Shown: piece by piece, positions 1-5,463 of the stretch | Position numbering within the stretch: position 1 is the first letter of the stretch | Layout: the number at the start of each line of letters is the position of its first letter | NCBI GenBank assembly: GCA_023259315.1 | Contig: JAHFQL010000053.1 | Coordinates: forward strand, 1-8,413 | Source: Candidatus Woesearchaeota archaeon | Lineage (GTDB): Archaea; Nanoarchaeota; Nanoarchaeia; Woesearchaeales; GW2011-AR4 | DNA length: 8,413 nucleotides | Direction: 5' to 3' | Made by a program: the position numbers and the translations under genes | Notes under the pieces: model-generated | Database searches by the model: none | Told to the model about the DNA's origin: nothing | The model's input: the letters and a program-made list of their open reading frames with translations, nothing else

Positions 1-38
1 AAAGAAGAAGACAATGTTTTATAAAAGTTACTAATCAA

Positions 39-494
39 TTAAGAATTTAATCTTAGTGGTAAATCATCATTTGAGGTATCAAATTGAATTTCGCCTGCAT
101 GAAATCCGCTGCCATGAGATGTACCTAAACTAACAGGAATAATAACATCTTTATGATTCCTAAAATATTCTTCAACTCCTTCATGATATTTTGAAGGATA
201 AGATATTTGTCCTTCTTCAATATCAATTCTGCCATCGAGCCAATAGCCTATGCTATAAATCACTTCAACAATTCTAGGACCATCTATTAAAAAAATTTGA
301 TTTTTCAAAGAAAATAGCCGAGAAAAGTATACGTAGCCATTCTCGTCGCTGATTATAGGATCGAAACCGGTTCTGTGTAACATTGGCAGAACCTTTTTAC
401 CTTGCGTAATAAATCTACCAAGACGCATTACTGCGTTTTCCACTCTACGATTTTTATCTTCCAAAAGTTGTTTTACTCTAATATCTATAGTCAT
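39..494 (-). CDS. Hypothetical protein, 151 aa
   Basis: I do not recognise this protein. It is a soluble-looking mix of charged and aromatic residues with no signal peptide, membrane segment or metal-binding motif that I can see. The N-terminal third is basic and helical-looking (VKQLLEDKNRRVENAVMRLG). The middle has short beta-like stretches (YVYFSRLF, QIFLIDGPRIVEVIYSIGYW), and the C-terminus contains a SLGTSHGSGFHAGE segment rich in Ser, Gly and His. The frame is open up to a TTG at 518, but I choose the ATG at 494 because the TTG lies inside the upstream HIT gene and adds only an unremarkable MTFCKYLK lead. The gap to the HIT gene is then 20 bases, so co-transcription with HIT and the phosphoesterase is likely. 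No Shine-Dalgarno (SD) sequence precedes the ATG. It could be lineage-restricted. The reading frame is convincing, the function unknown. Confidence 0.75.
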   Translation of the reverse strand: MTIDIRVKQLLEDKNRRVENAVMRLGRFITQGKKVLPMLHRTGFDPIISDENGYVYFSRLFSLKNQIFLIDGPRIVEVIYSIGYWLDGRIDIEEGQISYPSKYHEGVEEYFRNHKDVIIPVSLGTSHGSGFHAGEIQFDTSNDDLPLRLNS

Positions 495-514
495 TTTCAG
501 ATATTTACAAAATG

Positions 515-925
515 TCAAATAAACTTCTTTATCTTATCAGCATATTCCTTCATTTCATCGCCTTCATATTTCAAATGACTCCATTTAATTCTTAGTCTGT
601 CTTTCTGGAATCTTGGAATCAGATGGATATGTGCATGGTTAACAATCTGCCCGGCTTCCTTGCCGTTGTTCATCACGATATTAAAGCTGCCATTGCCAAA
701 GCTTAAAGACAATGCTCTTGCGATTTTTTTTGCTGCTTTAACGGTTGATACTAAATCATCTTCATTCATTTCTACTAAAGTTTGCGAGTGTTTTTTTGGA
801 ACAACAAGGCAATGGCCTTTGTTGGCTGGCATGATGTCAAGGAAGCCTATAACTTTATCATCTTCGTAAACCTTTGCAGCCGGTACCTTTCCATCAACAA
901 TCTTACAGAATATGCAGTCTTCCAT
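515..925 (-). CDS. HIT-family (histidine triad) hydrolase
   Basis: This is a 136-aa, full-length histidine triad protein, probably a nucleotide hydrolase or transferase acting on AMP-linked substrates (Hint/AMP-lysine or Ap4A type; the substrate cannot be read from sequence). It starts with the typical MEDCIFCKI, whose C4 and C7, together with H46 in VVPKKH, resemble the zinc site of many Hint proteins. The catalytic triad is in NHAHIHLIPR (H97, H99, H101), where H99 is expected to be the nucleophile. The GFLDIMPANKGHCLVVPKKH block and FNIVMNNGKEAGQ are typical of the fold. It starts three bases after the stop of the upstream phosphoesterase and has no clear SD, so it is probably translated from a shared mRNA. 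The family call is firm. Confidence 0.95.
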   Translation of the reverse strand: MEDCIFCKIVDGKVPAAKVYEDDKVIGFLDIMPANKGHCLVVPKKHSQTLVEMNEDDLVSTVKAAKKIARALSLSFGNGSFNIVMNNGKEAGQIVNHAHIHLIPRFQKDRLRIKWSHLKYEGDEMKEYADKIKKFI

Positions 926-928
926 TTT

Positions 929-1411
929 TTACTTTATTTCAACAAATTCTAACTTGTCATTTCCAACATCAAGCAATGCTATTGTATAAGGACGTATTCT
1001 GAATAAGGCGCCTGGATTAATAATTCTTGTTTTGCTTATTTTTTCATCTCTTTTGATATGCGTGTGGCCTGTCAATACATAGTCATATTTATTGCTTTTG
1101 ATTGCATTGTCCAGTTTCTCTTTTTTTGTTCCATGATAAACATAGAATTTCTTGCCTTTGTATTCAAATTCTTTTTCATCTGTTACTTCCTCAAATCCAA
1201 GCTCCTTTGCTTTATTATTCAATCCAATTTTCTCCCCATCGTTATTGCCAAAAACAAATTTCATCTTCAACCCTTTGAAATGCTCAAGCATCGGAGGGCT
1301 TATTATATCGCCGCAATGCACAACAAACCCCACATTCTTTTTTTTAAAGATAGCTGCAGCTTTTTTAATTGCTTCTTCATTTTCATGCGTGTCTGAGATT
1401 ATGCCGAGCAT
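929..1411 (-). CDS. YfcE/MJ0936-type metallophosphoesterase
   Basis: This is a calcineurin-like phosphodiesterase of the small YfcE/MJ0936 class (160 aa, normal length), a soluble metal-dependent enzyme that hydrolyses phosphodiesters; the natural substrate is not known for most members. All metal-site motifs are present: ISDTHEN (D7, H9), HCGDI (D35), GNND (N56), VYHG (H93), GHTH (H116, H118), followed by the conserved NPGA (132-135). The ATG at 1411 sits only 12 bases past the 3' end of the tRNA-Ala gene and has no SD. The mRNA may therefore be the 3' product of tRNA processing (inference). The HIT gene follows three bases after its stop, so tRNA, phosphoesterase, HIT and the next gene probably form one transcription unit. 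Confidence 0.94.
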   Translation of the reverse strand: MLGIISDTHENEEAIKKAAAIFKKKNVGFVVHCGDIISPPMLEHFKGLKMKFVFGNNDGEKIGLNNKAKELGFEEVTDEKEFEYKGKKFYVYHGTKKEKLDNAIKSNKYDYVLTGHTHIKRDEKISKTRIINPGALFRIRPYTIALLDVGNDKLEFVEIK

Positions 1412-1437
1412 TTTAAATTAAAATGGACCGGCCGAGA

Positions 1438-1451
1438 TTTTCAATTTTATT
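1438..1451 (-). other. tRNA-Ala T-loop intron, 14 nt
   Basis: This is a very short intron between positions 59 and 60 of the T-loop. The unspliced loop is 21 nt. TTCA pairs with TGAA as a 4-bp central helix, directly stacked on the T-stem on the 5' side and separated from it by the 3-nt bulge AAT on the 3' side. Cutting two bases after each helix strand removes AATAAAATTGAAAA and leaves the canonical T-loop TTCAAAT. It is a relaxed form of the motif: there is no inner helix, only an 8-nt loop. Confidence 0.78.
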
Positions 1452-1492
1452 TTTGAACTCGGAGCCTCACCCAAGCCAAGGGCGCGTTATAT

Positions 1493-1566
1493 TTCCCAAC
1501 CGTTGCGAACGATTAGTGAGCACTTGGAGCTTTATGCTCCGCTGCATGTCAACCGAGCAACCAGTT
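1493..1566 (-). other. tRNA-Ala D-loop intron, 74 nt
   Basis: This is a bulge-helix-bulge intron inserted after position 20 of the D-loop. The central 4-bp helix is CCCG/TGGG (one G-U pair). It is flanked by two 3-nt bulges, GCA on the 5' side and AAA on the 3' side, and cutting after the second base of each gives the correct D-loop. The outer helix is the D-stem extended (GTTAAA/TATAAC with one A-A mismatch). The inner helix pairs ACT-GTTGC with GCAAC-GGT, skipping one bulged G. A further perfect hairpin, GGAGC-ATAAA-GCTCC (1540-1526), lies inside the intron. It would be removed by the archaeal tRNA splicing endonuclease. Exact ends are inferred from the fold. Confidence 0.8.
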
Positions 1567-1611
1567 GCCGGGTTTAACTACCGGCCCATTATTGAAGAAG
1601 AAAAATAAATT

Positions 1612-1621
1612 CTTTAAAATA
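1612..1621. promoter_or_regulatory. Candidate bidirectional TATA box
   Basis: CTTTAAAATAC-like sequence. Read on the minus strand (TTTTAAAG) it is 25-32 bases upstream of the tRNA-Ala 5' end at 1587. Read on the plus strand (TTTAAAAT) it is centred 25 bases upstream of 1641, where a GC-rich island begins abruptly. Archaeal TATA boxes normally sit at this distance from the transcript start. No transcription data are available. Confidence 0.45.
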
Positions 1622-1640
1622 CTTTCTTAATTAATGTATA

Positions 1641-1714
1641 GGCGAGGCTGAGTGCTATGGCAAGAAAACGAAGCCGAGTACAAGAATTTGCCGAAGGCGT
1701 ATTGATAATTTTTT
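1641..1714 (+). ncRNA. Candidate small RNA (or 19-aa ORF), unknown family
   Basis: A sharply bounded GC-rich stretch (1641-1699) sits in otherwise very AT-rich intergenic DNA. It begins 25 bases after a TATA-like box and runs into a T6 tract at 1709-1714, the usual archaeal termination signal. It can fold in several ways: GGCAAG with TTTGCC (1659-1692), GGCT with AGCC flanked by GA on both sides (kink-turn-like), and GCC-GAA-GGC at its 3' end. I could not place C/D or H/ACA boxes convincingly. Alternatively, an ATG at 1657 opens a basic 19-codon frame (MARKRSRVQEFAEGVLIIF) ending at 1716, with GAGG nine bases before it. Strand and identity are uncertain. Confidence 0.35.
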
Positions 1715-1728
1715 GATATTTTAATATC
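1715..1728. repeat. Palindrome GATATTTTAATATC
   Basis: A perfect 14-bp inverted repeat lies 13 bases past the histone stop and directly after the T6 run of the candidate small RNA, so it sits at the meeting point of two convergent transcripts. It may be a stop signal or chance in AT-rich DNA. Confidence 0.35.
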
Positions 1729-1741
1729 GTAGAATTAATCT

Positions 1742-1954
1742 TTATTTTGCAGCCAGCCTGACATCTCCTTCATGAACTGTTTTTCTTCCTGCATGCTTTG
1801 ATATTTGCGCTGCTTTTGAAGAAATCTTGACAGCTATGTCTGTAAGCACATCTGCAAAAGCGTCGACAGCATCTGCAGAAACTCTTTTGGCTCCTGATTT
1901 CATTAGAATTCTTGCAACAGATGCTTTTGGAATTGTAGAAGTTTTTCTTCTCAT
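1742..1954 (-). CDS. Archaeal histone (HMf-type)
   Basis: This is a 70-aa single histone-fold protein that would dimerise and wrap DNA. The family pattern is clear: IPKASVARILMKSGAKRVSADAV (helix 1, loop 1 and start of helix 2), a long central helix through AAQISKHAGRKT, and the closing DVRLAAK helix. The RKT loop (residues 57-59) and the HAG before it match the DNA-contacting loop 2 of HMfA/HMfB. The basic lead MRRKTST is slightly longer than in HMf, and the C-terminus stops at LAAK without a tail. The ATG at 1954 is preferred over the TTG at 1957 because a G-run (AAGGGGGG) lies at SD distance upstream. It is divergent from gltX, and their shared intergenic region carries a palindromic TATA element. 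Confidence 0.95.
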   Translation of the reverse strand: MRRKTSTIPKASVARILMKSGAKRVSADAVDAFADVLTDIAVKISSKAAQISKHAGRKTVHEGDVRLAAK

Positions 1955-2037
1955 CAAACCCCCCTTAATAATTAAAAATTTAGGGAGAAAATCAAAAAGA
2001 ACCCCTTCAGTCTTTGTGTAATCATTTTTCGTAGCAT

Positions 2038-2055
2038 AAGTTATTTAAATAACTT
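2038..2055. promoter_or_regulatory. Palindromic TATA element between histone and gltX
   Basis: AAGTTATTTAAATAACTT is a perfect 18-bp palindrome whose centre, TTTAAA, is about 25 bases before the gltX ATG. This fits a leaderless gltX transcript, which has no SD. Read on the minus strand it is preceded by GAAAG, a plausible BRE (transcription factor B recognition element), so it could also fire towards the histone gene with a leader of about 65 nt. It could equally be a dimer-binding operator. Confidence 0.6.
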
Positions 2056-2071
2056 TCTATTTTGTGGAATT

Positions 2072-3760
2072 ATGGATGAATCTCTTAAAATCACGATAAA
2101 AAAATATGCTTTGCATAACGCCATCAAGTACAAAGGCAAAGCAAATCCAGGCGCTGTAATTGGCAAAGTCCTTGCTGAAAACCCGGACCTAAAGGACAAG
2201 GCAAAGGAAATAGGCAAGGAAGTGCTCCATATTGTAAAGGAAATTAACAGCATGCCATTAGAAAAGCAGGGAAAAAAGCTGCAGGAGCTAGCGCCAGAAT
2301 TTCTGGATGAAAAAGAAGAAGCAAAAGAAAAAGACATTTTTGAGTTTCTCGGCATAAGGGAAGGCCAAAAAGTAGTGACGGCATTTCCGCCTGAGCCAAG
2401 CAAGTATCCCCACATCGGGCATGCAAAAGCAATTATTATAAATTACGAGCTTGCAAAACGCTACGACGGAACTTTTTACCTAAGGTTTGAGGACACAAAC
2501 CCTGAAATGGCTGAAGCTGATTTCTATGAGTCGAGTTTACAGGATTATAAATGGCTAGGCATCAAGCCGGATAAAATTGATTATGCATCTGATTTCATGG
2601 AGGAATTCTACAAGTATGCTGAAAAAATAATAAATGAGAATCATGCTTATGTCTGCTCCTGCAGCCAAGCAACAATAAGGGATAATAGGAAAAATGGAGT
2701 TGAATGTCATTGCAGGTACAATCAAATTGAAGCTAACTTGCAAAAATGGAATGATATGTTCAAGGCAAGAGCTGGAAAATATGTTTTAAGGCTTAAAGGC
2801 CATATGAAAAGCCCTAACACAACTTTAAGGGACCCAATCATATTTCGAATTTTAGATGCGCCGCATCCAAGAAAGAAAAAGAAATACAGGCTTTGGCCAA
2901 CATATGATTTTGAAAGCGCAATAATGGACGGCATTGAAGGCGTAACGCACCGATTGAGAAGCAAGGAATTTGAGTTGAGAAATGAACTGCAAAGATTGAT
3001 TCAAACTCTTGCTGGTTTCAGGGAAACAAAAATTTACGAGTTTGCAAGGTTCAATCTTGAAGGTGTTGAAAGCTCCGGCAGAATTATAAGGGAAAAAGTC
3101 AAGAAAAAACAGCTAATTGGATGGGACGACCCTTCATTGACAACTTTGATTGCATTAAGAAGGAGAGGATTTTTGCCGGAAGCAATTAAAGAGTTTGTGC
3201 TCTCAACAGGCTTGACAAAAACAGAATCAGTTCTCACATGGGATGATTTGATAGTCCATAATAGAAGACTGCTTGACTCAAAATGCAATCGCTATTTTTT
3301 TGTTGACAACCCAAAAGAAATCAAGATTGAAAATGCGCCTAAGCAGGCTGCAAAATTAAAGGTGCATCCGGATTTTCCAGACAGAGGTGTAAGAAAATTT
3401 GAAACAAAAAATAGATTTTACGTTGCAGAAAAAGATTTCGAACGGTTTAAAGATGAAAAATTATACAGGCTGATGGACTGCTTGAATTTCAAGAAAGCAA
3501 AAAATAAATTTGTTTTTGATTCATTGGAATACGAAAAGTACAAGAAGCAAGGAGATTTAATAATACATTGGCTGCCTGTTGAAAAAGGCTTGGTAAAAGT
3601 TGAAGTGATGATGCCAAACAAGGAAGTAAAAAAGGGGCTTGCAGAACCATTGGTAAAAAACTTGAAAGTCGGTGATATTGTGCAATTCCAAAGGTTTGGA
3701 TTCTGTAAATTGGATAAAAAAGAAAAAGACAAATTAAGATTTTGGTACACGCATGGTTAA
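2072..3760 (+). CDS. gltX: Glutamyl-tRNA synthetase, archaeal type
   Basis: This 562-aa class I synthetase charges tRNA-Glu, and in archaea with the transamidation route probably also tRNA-Gln (non-discriminating; inferred). Residues 1-95 are the archaeal helical extension (KYALHNAIKYKGKANPGAVIG). The catalytic Rossmann domain follows with PPEPSKYPHIGHA (HIGH-type signature at 114-117) and YLRFEDTNP (136-144). C195/C197 and C212/C214 form a likely zinc site (CSC...CHC). GVTHRLRSKEF (290-300) is the GluRS/GlnRS signature. The KMSKS-like loop is SSGRI (334-338), where archaeal relatives usually read STSKI, so Lys is replaced by Arg. GWDDPSLTTLIALRRRG follows as expected. The C-terminal beta-barrel anticodon-binding half is complete. 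Transcription is probably leaderless. Confidence 0.97.
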   Translation: MDESLKITIKKYALHNAIKYKGKANPGAVIGKVLAENPDLKDKAKEIGKEVLHIVKEINSMPLEKQGKKLQELAPEFLDEKEEAKEKDIFEFLGIREGQKVVTAFPPEPSKYPHIGHAKAIIINYELAKRYDGTFYLRFEDTNPEMAEADFYESSLQDYKWLGIKPDKIDYASDFMEEFYKYAEKIINENHAYVCSCSQATIRDNRKNGVECHCRYNQIEANLQKWNDMFKARAGKYVLRLKGHMKSPNTTLRDPIIFRILDAPHPRKKKKYRLWPTYDFESAIMDGIEGVTHRLRSKEFELRNELQRLIQTLAGFRETKIYEFARFNLEGVESSGRIIREKVKKKQLIGWDDPSLTTLIALRRRGFLPEAIKEFVLSTGLTKTESVLTWDDLIVHNRRLLDSKCNRYFFVDNPKEIKIENAPKQAAKLKVHPDFPDRGVRKFETKNRFYVAEKDFERFKDEKLYRLMDCLNFKKAKNKFVFDSLEYEKYKKQGDLIIHWLPVEKGLVKVEVMMPNKEVKKGLAEPLVKNLKVGDIVQFQRFGFCKLDKKEKDKLRFWYTHG

Positions 3761-3780
3761 AAAAAATTTTAAATTTTTTG
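3761..3780 (+). terminator. T-rich termination tract after gltX
   Basis: Directly after the gltX stop there is an A7 run, then TTTT (3767-3770) and T6 (3774-3779). Archaeal polymerase commonly stops at such T-runs without a hairpin. The following 110 bases up to the zinc-ribbon ATG are AT-rich and hold only possible promoter sequences. Confidence 0.5.
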
Positions 3781-3893
3781 ATAATAAGAATAATGCGATA
3801 GGAAAGAAACAAGAAAATAAATAATAATATTAATTTTACATTAAATTGAACATTCAGCAAACAAAAATTAAAATTGATAAAAAATTAAACAAT

Positions 3894-4079
3894 ATGAAAA
3901 AAACCAATAAATACAGGATATGTCCTAAATGTAAAAGTAAGAATGTAAGCCCGGATTTTTCCATAAAAACTTTTGGTGAAAAATCTGAATTCAACAAATT
4001 CAAATGCAACAATTGTGGTTATTCTTCAATATTTTTTCCTGAAATAGGAAAAACAATAATCAATAAAAAATCAAAATGA
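3894..4079 (+). CDS. Small zinc-ribbon protein
   Basis: This 61-aa protein carries one zinc ribbon: CPKC (C10, C13) and CNNC (C38, C41) spaced by 24 residues. The layout YRICPKCKSKNV...FNKFKCNNCGYSS...FFPEI resembles the single ribbons of transcription-factor-like and unclassified archaeal proteins. The basic ends suggest nucleic-acid binding (inference). The frame is open back to a TTG at 3846, but I prefer the ATG at 3894 because the extra residues are low-complexity Lys/Asn/Ile and the ATG sits immediately before the conserved part. An AT-rich TATA-like stretch (ATTAAAA, around 3870) lies 21-27 bases upstream. Its stop overlaps the next start (ATGA), so the two genes are translationally coupled. 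Confidence 0.8.
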   Translation: MKKTNKYRICPKCKSKNVSPDFSIKTFGEKSEFNKFKCNNCGYSSIFFPEIGKTIINKKSK

Positions 4080-4258
4080 CAAAAAGCGTAATTGTAAAAT
4101 CTCAGGTAAAAGAACTTGCAAAACTTGACGGTAAGCCATTAAGCGTTTCAGAAGAGTTTTACAAGGCATTGGAAGAAAAAGCAAAGAAATTAATTGAGGA
4201 TGCATGCAAAAGAGCAAAGCAAAATTCAAGAAACACAATTATGGCAAGAGATTTGTAA
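4076..4258 (+). CDS. DUF1931-like histone-fold protein
   Basis: This 60-aa protein has the histone-fold pattern of the DUF1931 group, which includes short archaeal proteins and the bacterial histone Bd0055. A first helix (VIVKSQVKELAKLDG) is followed by the turn PLSVSEEFYKAL, a long helix EEKAKKLIEDACKRAKQN and the terminal SRNTIMARDL, which mirrors the R-T-(V/I)-MARDL ending of histone folds. It should act as a DNA-binding dimer in the nucleoid. It differs from the HMf-type histone in the same window: there is no HAGRKT, and the third helix is cut off right at ARDL. It overlaps the zinc-ribbon gene by four bases (ATGA) and converges on the next gene with only two bases between stops. Family placement is from memory of the motif. 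Confidence 0.82.
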   Translation: MTKSVIVKSQVKELAKLDGKPLSVSEEFYKALEEKAKKLIEDACKRAKQNSRNTIMARDL

Positions 4259-4260
4259 AT

Positions 4261-4749
4261 TTAAGAATGGTAGTACCTGTGCACGTCAACTTTTCCCTTT
4301 ATTTTATTTTCTAAAGCAGTCAATCTTTGGTGCCTTTTTGCTTTTTCCATAAGAAGGTGGTTCGTTTTTAATTTTATGCTATTCAATGAACCGGTCAATT
4401 GTGTTATTTTCTGATTGTTTTCTTCTATAATTTCTTGTTTTTCTTCCCGCTCCTGCCTTAATTCTTCCTCCAGGGCATTCAACAGATTTCTTAATTGCTT
4501 TACTTCATTGTCTTCTGGCTTGAAAAATTTTGCATATTTTCTTTCCCAGTTAATCAGATTTTCAATCTTCTCCTTCAATTTGTCCAAGTCGCTGTAGCTC
4601 AGCTTCATCCTTATTATTGATTTTCTCATTTTTTGAAGATGGTTTTCAACACCTTCTTTTGCCTTGTTCCTTTCAACATAAATCCCGCCTATGAGAAAAA
4701 GATGTTTTGCAAAATGCCCGAATGGCTTTGAGTTTTGTAGATTGTACAT
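4261..4749 (-). CDS. Coiled-coil protein, unknown function
   Basis: This is a 162-aa protein that I cannot assign. A hydrophobic patch near the N-terminus (HFAKHLFLIGGIYV, 12-25) is too short and polar for a confident membrane span. From about residue 30 it is almost entirely helical and charged: EGVENHLQKMRKSIIRMKLSYSD, then KLKEKIENLI, and a long heptad-like stretch from about 80 to 150 (KQLRNLLNALEEELRQEREEKQEIIEENN...). It ends in a basic, aromatic VDVHRYYHS. It follows the other coiled-coil gene after 31 bases, with only an AT-rich TTTTAAATTTAAA in front of the ATG and no SD. The pair may be partners in a structural complex (inference from adjacency only). Confidence 0.75.
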   Translation of the reverse strand: MYNLQNSKPFGHFAKHLFLIGGIYVERNKAKEGVENHLQKMRKSIIRMKLSYSDLDKLKEKIENLINWERKYAKFFKPEDNEVKQLRNLLNALEEELRQEREEKQEIIEENNQKITQLTGSLNSIKLKTNHLLMEKAKRHQRLTALENKIKGKVDVHRYYHS

Positions 4750-4780
4750 TTTAAATTTAAAATTCTAACAAATCAAAAAT

Positions 4781-5398
4781 TCATTTCTTAAACATTCCAA
4801 ACAGCCCTTTTTTCTTTGGCTCATCTTCGAATCCTGTTGGTTCTTCTGGGAAATCCAAATCTGGCAGTTCAGGCGATGGTTCTGGTTGCATCGGCGGCAT
4901 TTGCATTCCAAAGTCAGGCGGAGATGCAGGTGATGGCATAGGCTGCGCCATTTGCGGCATTATCTGTTGTGCCCGCGGCATCATTGGCTCTGGTCTTGGC
5001 TGCCATTCTGTTTGAGGCCTCATGAAGGGTCTTTGTTCTGGCTTTGGTTTGAAGAAAGATTCTTCTCTTTCTTTTGCAGGGGCAACAAATTTATCCTTTA
5101 CCATATCAACAATTCCAACCATGGCTTCTGCAATTGTTTTGTTCTGGTCGATGAGCTTCTCTAATTTGGAGACTATCATATCGTGCTTTCTGGCGCTTGA
5201 CTCGTATTCTTTTTCTTCAAGATTCATCTGTTCTGCTGCTGCTCCAAAAATCTCTAGAATGCCTGTCATTGTTTGGGCAAGCTTTTGCACAGCATCGTAA
5301 AGCTCTTTTGCAGAAATATCTTTTCTGCCTTTCATCCCCTCTAATTCCCTTTTTAAATCAGAAATATCCTTGTATTGAACCAAGTCTTCTTCAGCCAT
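4781..5398 (-). CDS. Helical protein with Pro/Met-rich tail, unknown
   Basis: This 205-aa protein has three parts. Residues 1-107 are helical and probably coiled-coil (DISDLKRELEGMKG, SAKELYDAVQKLAQTMTGILEIFGAAAEQM, KYDM-like heptads through VSKLEKLIDQNKTIAEAMVGIVDMV). Residues 112-192 are a disordered tail rich in Pro, Met and Gln (PMMPRAQQIMPQMAQPMPSP). The last residues, PKKKGLFGMFKK, form a short basic-hydrophobic tip that could touch membrane or a partner. I choose the ATG at 5398 over the TTG at 5407 because GAGGT lies 8 bases before it; that SD is too close to the TTG. A TATA box (CTTTAAATAC, 5473-5464) fits a transcript start near 5444. Function is unknown; a scaffold-like role is a guess. 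Confidence 0.8.
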   Translation of the reverse strand: MAEEDLVQYKDISDLKRELEGMKGRKDISAKELYDAVQKLAQTMTGILEIFGAAAEQMNLEEKEYESSARKHDMIVSKLEKLIDQNKTIAEAMVGIVDMVKDKFVAPAKEREESFFKPKPEQRPFMRPQTEWQPRPEPMMPRAQQIMPQMAQPMPSPASPPDFGMQMPPMQPEPSPELPDLDFPEEPTGFEDEPKKKGLFGMFKK

Positions 5399-5463
5399 AT
5401 CAATCAACCTCTTTTTTAATATAAGTGTAAACCAACCCTATTAAAATTAAAAGAAGACTGAAT

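Larger units (their letters stand above)
1424..1587 (-). tRNA. tRNA-Ala (GGC) with two non-canonical introns
   Basis: This is a complete tRNA hidden in 164 bases. The exons are 1587-1567, 1492-1452 and 1437-1424, giving a 76-nt mature RNA without encoded CCA. The acceptor stem is GGGCCGG/CCGGTCC plus discriminator A, and it contains the G3:U70 wobble that defines alanine identity. The D-stem is GTTA/TAAC with mature loop AACCCGGCATA. The anticodon stem is CGCCC/GGGTG with loop TTGGCTT, anticodon GGC at 1477-1475. The variable loop is AGGCT, the T-stem CCGAG/CTCGG, and the T-loop TTCAAAT after splicing. Tertiary partners agree: U8-A14, A15-U48, G18G19 with U55C56, and U54-A58. U at position 37 is unusual, since a purine is normal there. 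A TATA-like TTTTAAAG lies about 25-32 bases upstream. The standard anticodon-loop intron is absent, so a normal tRNA scan could miss this gene. Confidence 0.9.

Noticed and set aside
1423..1608. 61-aa plus-strand open frame
   Set aside because: It is the antisense shadow of the tRNA-Ala gene, whose stems, loops and tertiary pairs explain the sequence much better.
1641..1714. Box C/D or H/ACA guide RNA
   Set aside because: A CTGA and an ACA are present, but there is no TGATGA partner in the right order and no convincing long lower stem before the ACA, so I left the family open.
2041..2964. Minus-strand open frames opposite gltX
   Set aside because: They overlap the conserved catalytic region of gltX and show no protein features.
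3489..3860. 123-aa minus-strand open frame opposite the gltX end
   Set aside because: It is antisense to conserved GluRS codons, with low-complexity Leu/Phe/Ile content typical of a shadow frame.
4749..4762. AT palindrome TTTTAAATTTAAAA as an operator
   Set aside because: Such AT-only palindromes are expected by chance in this composition, and it sits too close to the ATG to be a TATA box for it.
4952..5424. Plus-strand open frames opposite the Pro/Met-rich gene
   Set aside because: These are shadows of a minus-strand gene that has a good SD and TATA box; they have no initiation signals of their own.
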